From the NCBI GenBank assembly GCA_050010115.1, contig JBEKLQ010000160.1, forward strand, positions 1 through 6,348: DNA of 6,348 nucleotides, in the 5' to 3' direction. Within the stretch, counting starts at the first letter, position 1, and the number at the start of each line of letters is the position of its first letter. The DNA comes from JAKACA01 sp050010115 (lineage in GTDB: Bacteria; Actinomycetota; Acidimicrobiia; Acidimicrobiales; Bog-793). Below the pieces are notes generated by a model, which was not told where the DNA came from, did not search any database, and saw nothing but the letters and a program-made list of their open reading frames with translations. A program made the translations under genes and the position numbers. This document shows positions 4,963 to 6,348 of the stretch, piece after piece.

Positions 4963-5262
4963 ATGGACGAGCCGCCGGAGCTGCAATCCAACGGATACTG
5001 GAGGATGGCTGTCTGGGCCCTCCGAGTGGGGTACGTCGGGCTGGCCGTCGCCATTGCGGGCCTCATCGTGATGTCGTTGGGATCCACGCCGTGGGTCCTG
5101 GCCGTCGGGGTGATCATTTGGCTCGCCGCCGAAGCCGTCACATTGGCGGGGTTCTTCTGGTCCCGGCACGAGCTTCCCGAGCCACGACCTGGGTACTGGT
5201 CGATGCGGTTCATGCTCATCCACGACACGGTCCACCCCCAGTCGTCGGCCCAGTGGTCCTGA
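4963..5262 (+). CDS. Small two-helix membrane protein of unknown function
   Basis: The 99-residue product has a polar N terminus (MDEPPELQSNGYWR), a membrane helix at about 16-39 (AVWALRVGYVGLAVAIAGLI), a short turn SLGSTP, a second helix at about 43-66 (WVLAVGVIIWLAAEAVTLAG), and a polar tail with RHELPEPRPGYWSMRFMLIH. Charge distribution (Arg after the second helix, acidic start) is compatible with both ends on the same side. I do not recognise the family. The Shine-Dalgarno region before ATG 4963 is weak (TGGAAC 11 bases upstream). A better-looking GGAGG precedes an out-of-frame ATG at 4926, whose frame lacks the hydrophobic pattern after the overlap. It is flanked by hairpins and appears to be a single-gene unit. 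Confidence 0.75.
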   Translation: MDEPPELQSNGYWRMAVWALRVGYVGLAVAIAGLIVMSLGSTPWVLAVGVIIWLAAEAVTLAGFFWSRHELPEPRPGYWSMRFMLIHDTVHPQSSAQWS

Positions 5263-5308
5263 CGGCTCCTCCCTTCGCGGCTGCGTCCGCCGTGCGGCAG
5301 TCTCCCGT

Positions 5309-5325
5309 CCGGTCGACCCGACCGG
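5309..5325. terminator. Tight hairpin downstream of the intact membrane gene
   Basis: CCGGTCG and CGACCGG form a perfect 7-base-pair stem around a 3-base loop (ACC), 46 bases after the stop codon at 5262. It lacks a U tract. Such GC hairpins often end transcripts in actinobacteria, so this is a candidate. Confidence 0.5.
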
Positions 5326-5475
5326 GATGTGCCAGTACCGAGCGGGTGCGAAGGGTGCCCCTGATCGCCGGCTCGGCGGGATACGTGATGACCGTCACCC
5401 GCTTGATCCCGTAGTGGATCTCTGAACCGTGGAGCGAGGCCATGGACAACCAGTGGCTTCTGTCATCCCGAACAC

Positions 5476-5503
5476 TTGACACGTGTCGATAACGGAATAT
5501 ATT
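5476..5503 (+). promoter_or_regulatory. Near-consensus promoter of the ArsR/SRPBCC operon, with internal palindrome
   Basis: TTGACA at 5476-5481 and TATATT at 5498-5503 are separated by 16 bases, almost the sigma-70/HrdB consensus. The expected transcript start, about 6-7 bases after the -10 box, falls on the GTG at 5510, implying a leaderless mRNA. GACACGTGTC (5478-5487), a perfect 10-base palindrome overlapping the -35 box and spacer, is well placed as an operator for autorepression by the ArsR protein. The operator role is inference. Confidence 0.7.
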
Positions 5504-5509
5504 GGAGCC

Positions 5510-5862
5510 GTGGCCCGCTCTTCGCCCGCTCTTCCACGACGTCCGATGTCTTCAACGCGATTGGCGATGTGCACCGCCGCGAAATCCTGGACGCGCTGAT
5601 CACAGGCGAGAAGGCGGTCGGGGCGATCGTGGACGACCTCTCGATGTCCCAGCCTCAGGTTTCAAAACACCTACGGGTGCTCAGTGAGGTGGGACTCGTC
5701 AGGTGCCGGGCGGAGGGGCGTCGCCGGCTGTACCGCCTGGAACCGGAGCACCTTCGGCCGTTGCGCGAGTGGCTGGTCAAGTACGAGCAGGCGTGGAACG
5801 ACCGGATGGATCGGTTGGACGACTACCTCAAAGAGCTACCACAACAAGGAGAGCTTCAGTGA
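5510..5862 (+). CDS. ArsR-family winged-helix regulator, start region frameshifted by an 11-base duplication
   Basis: The frame ending at 5862 encodes a typical ArsR/SmtB-type repressor: ARSSTTSDVFNAIGDVHRRE, ILDALITGEKAVGAIVDDL, recognition helix MSQPQVSKHLRVLSEVGLVR, wing AEGRRRLYRLEPEHLRPLRE, then a helical tail ending LKELPQQGELQ. No metal-binding cysteine motif is visible, so it belongs with the ArsR proteins paired with SRPBCC genes. The natural start appears to be GTG 5510 (GTG GCC CGC TCT TC...), placed at the predicted transcript start. However, GCCCGCTCTTC is duplicated exactly at 5513-5523 and 5524-5534, so reading from this GTG goes out of frame and stops at 5597-5599 after 29 codons. 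The only upstream in-frame start is a TTG at 5476 that is part of the -35 box. The gene is therefore probably inactive, or switchable, in this sequence. The stop overlaps the start of the SRPBCC gene. Confidence 0.85.
5513..5534 (+). repeat. Exact 11-base tandem duplication after the ArsR start codon
   Basis: GCCCGCTCTTC occurs twice without spacer. Removing one copy restores a continuous frame from GTG 5510 (MARSSTTSDVFNAIGD) into the ArsR domain. Eleven is not a multiple of three, so the duplication shifts the frame. Confidence 0.92.
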
Positions 5863-6348
5863 CACCTAATCGGCATGAAGCGGCCAGCATCGAATTTCCG
5901 AGTGAACTCGAAATTCTCCTCACCCGAGACTTCGAAGCTCCGATCGAACTCGTCTTCGACGTATTGACGAAGCCGGAGCATGTGCGCAACTGGTTCGCTC
6001 CATTTGAGGACAAGATGACGGTGTGCTCGATCGACCTGCGCGTCGGGGGGAACTACCACCAAGTCTTCGTGACGGAAGACGGAACCGAGTGCTCGTTTCG
6101 TGGAACCTACTTGGAGGTCGAGCCGCCGACCCGGATCGTCGACACGTGGCTGTTCGAAGGTTGGCCGGATGCGGAAGCGGTCGAGACGGTAGACCTGCAC
6201 GAGACTGACGGAGTGACGAAGCTGACGATAAAGCTCGCGTTCCGCGACAAGGCTGGCCGTGACCACATGACCAAGACCGATGGCTTCGAAGACAGCTTCC
6301 ACAAGATGGAGGATTACTTGAGATCACTCTTAGATCCAAAGGGAACGA
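5859..6348 (+). CDS. SRPBCC/AHSA1-domain protein (3' end beyond window)
   Basis: The visible 163 residues form an AHSA1-type START-like domain, a helix-grip fold that binds hydrophobic ligands or acts as a co-chaperone-like module. The pattern starts LEILLTRDFEAPIELVFDVL (about 17-36), then TKPEHVRNWFAP, the DLRVGGNYHQVF segment, GTYLEVEPPTRIVDTWLFEG (about 82-101), a strand TKLTIKLAFRD, and the closing helix with GFEDSFHKMEDYLRSLL. GTG at 5859 overlaps the ArsR stop codon as GTGA and has AAGGAGA six bases upstream, a strong ribosome site that should allow initiation even if upstream translation ends early. ArsR-SRPBCC pairs are common in actinobacteria, with the regulator thought to repress the operon. 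The window ends a few codons before the expected stop. The ligand is unknown. Confidence 0.92.
   Translation, partial: MTPNRHEAASIEFPSELEILLTRDFEAPIELVFDVLTKPEHVRNWFAPFEDKMTVCSIDLRVGGNYHQVFVTEDGTECSFRGTYLEVEPPTRIVDTWLFEGWPDAEAVETVDLHETDGVTKLTIKLAFRDKAGRDHMTKTDGFEDSFHKMEDYLRSLLDPKGT

Noticed and set aside
4926..5414. ATG at 4926 with an excellent GGAGG site
   Set aside because: The frame overlaps the two-helix membrane protein in another phase and becomes low-complexity; only the leader looks interesting. A short leader peptide cannot be excluded.
5476..5509. TTG at 5476 as the start of the ArsR gene
   Set aside because: This TTG is the first half of the TTGACA -35 box, has no ribosome site, and adds residues that do not resemble ArsR N termini.
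1..6348. A new defence or mobile system spanning the window
   Set aside because: The genes belong to unrelated families, the only defence-like component (AAA+ ATPase) is dead, and no transposase, integrase or terminal inverted repeats were found.

Overview
The window looks like chromosomal DNA from a high-GC actinobacterium. GC and third-position GC are high, GTG starts are common, one gene appears to be leaderless, and the families (ECF41 sigma factor, ArsR plus AHSA1/SRPBCC pair) are typical of that group. I cannot name the genus from sequence alone. It reads as an accessory, partly eroding region: short intact operons separated by gene remnants, small repeats and hairpins. I found no CRISPR array, RNA gene, complete insertion sequence or recognisable prophage.

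Left part (1-2915, all minus strand). An ECF41-type sigma factor runs off the left edge and has a good match to the ECF41 promoter signature just upstream of its start. Reading leftward toward it are an eroded AAA+ ATPase (about 2915-2490), a GNAT acetyltransferase (2480-1908), an alkylmercury lyase (MerB)-like protein sharing a 4-base stop/start overlap with the acetyltransferase, and the C-terminal stub of a YdeI/OmpD-associated protein (about 1162-995).

Middle (2916-3916). A small plus-strand winged-helix reading frame (2961-3182) is followed by more than 700 bases with no supportable gene. That stretch holds a triple 11-mer, a lone DnaA-box match, two copies of a 24-base repeat that each place a Shine-Dalgarno-like purine run before ATG TTC GAA, and several inverted repeats.

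Right part (3917-6348, plus strand). A hexapeptide-repeat O-acetyltransferase is followed by a small two-helix membrane protein that is frameshifted in this sequence, then a second, intact small two-helix membrane protein. At the right edge is an ArsR regulator/SRPBCC pair in one operon with a GTGA overlap. The ArsR gene has a near-consensus promoter placed so that the transcript should begin at its GTG codon. Directly after that GTG is an exact 11-base tandem duplication that throws the start out of frame with the rest of the regulator.

The most specific observation is that start-codon-proximal duplication in the ArsR gene. The ECF41 promoter without an adjacent partner gene and the orphan GNAT-MerB-like pair come next. 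I do not see a clearly new multi-gene system.
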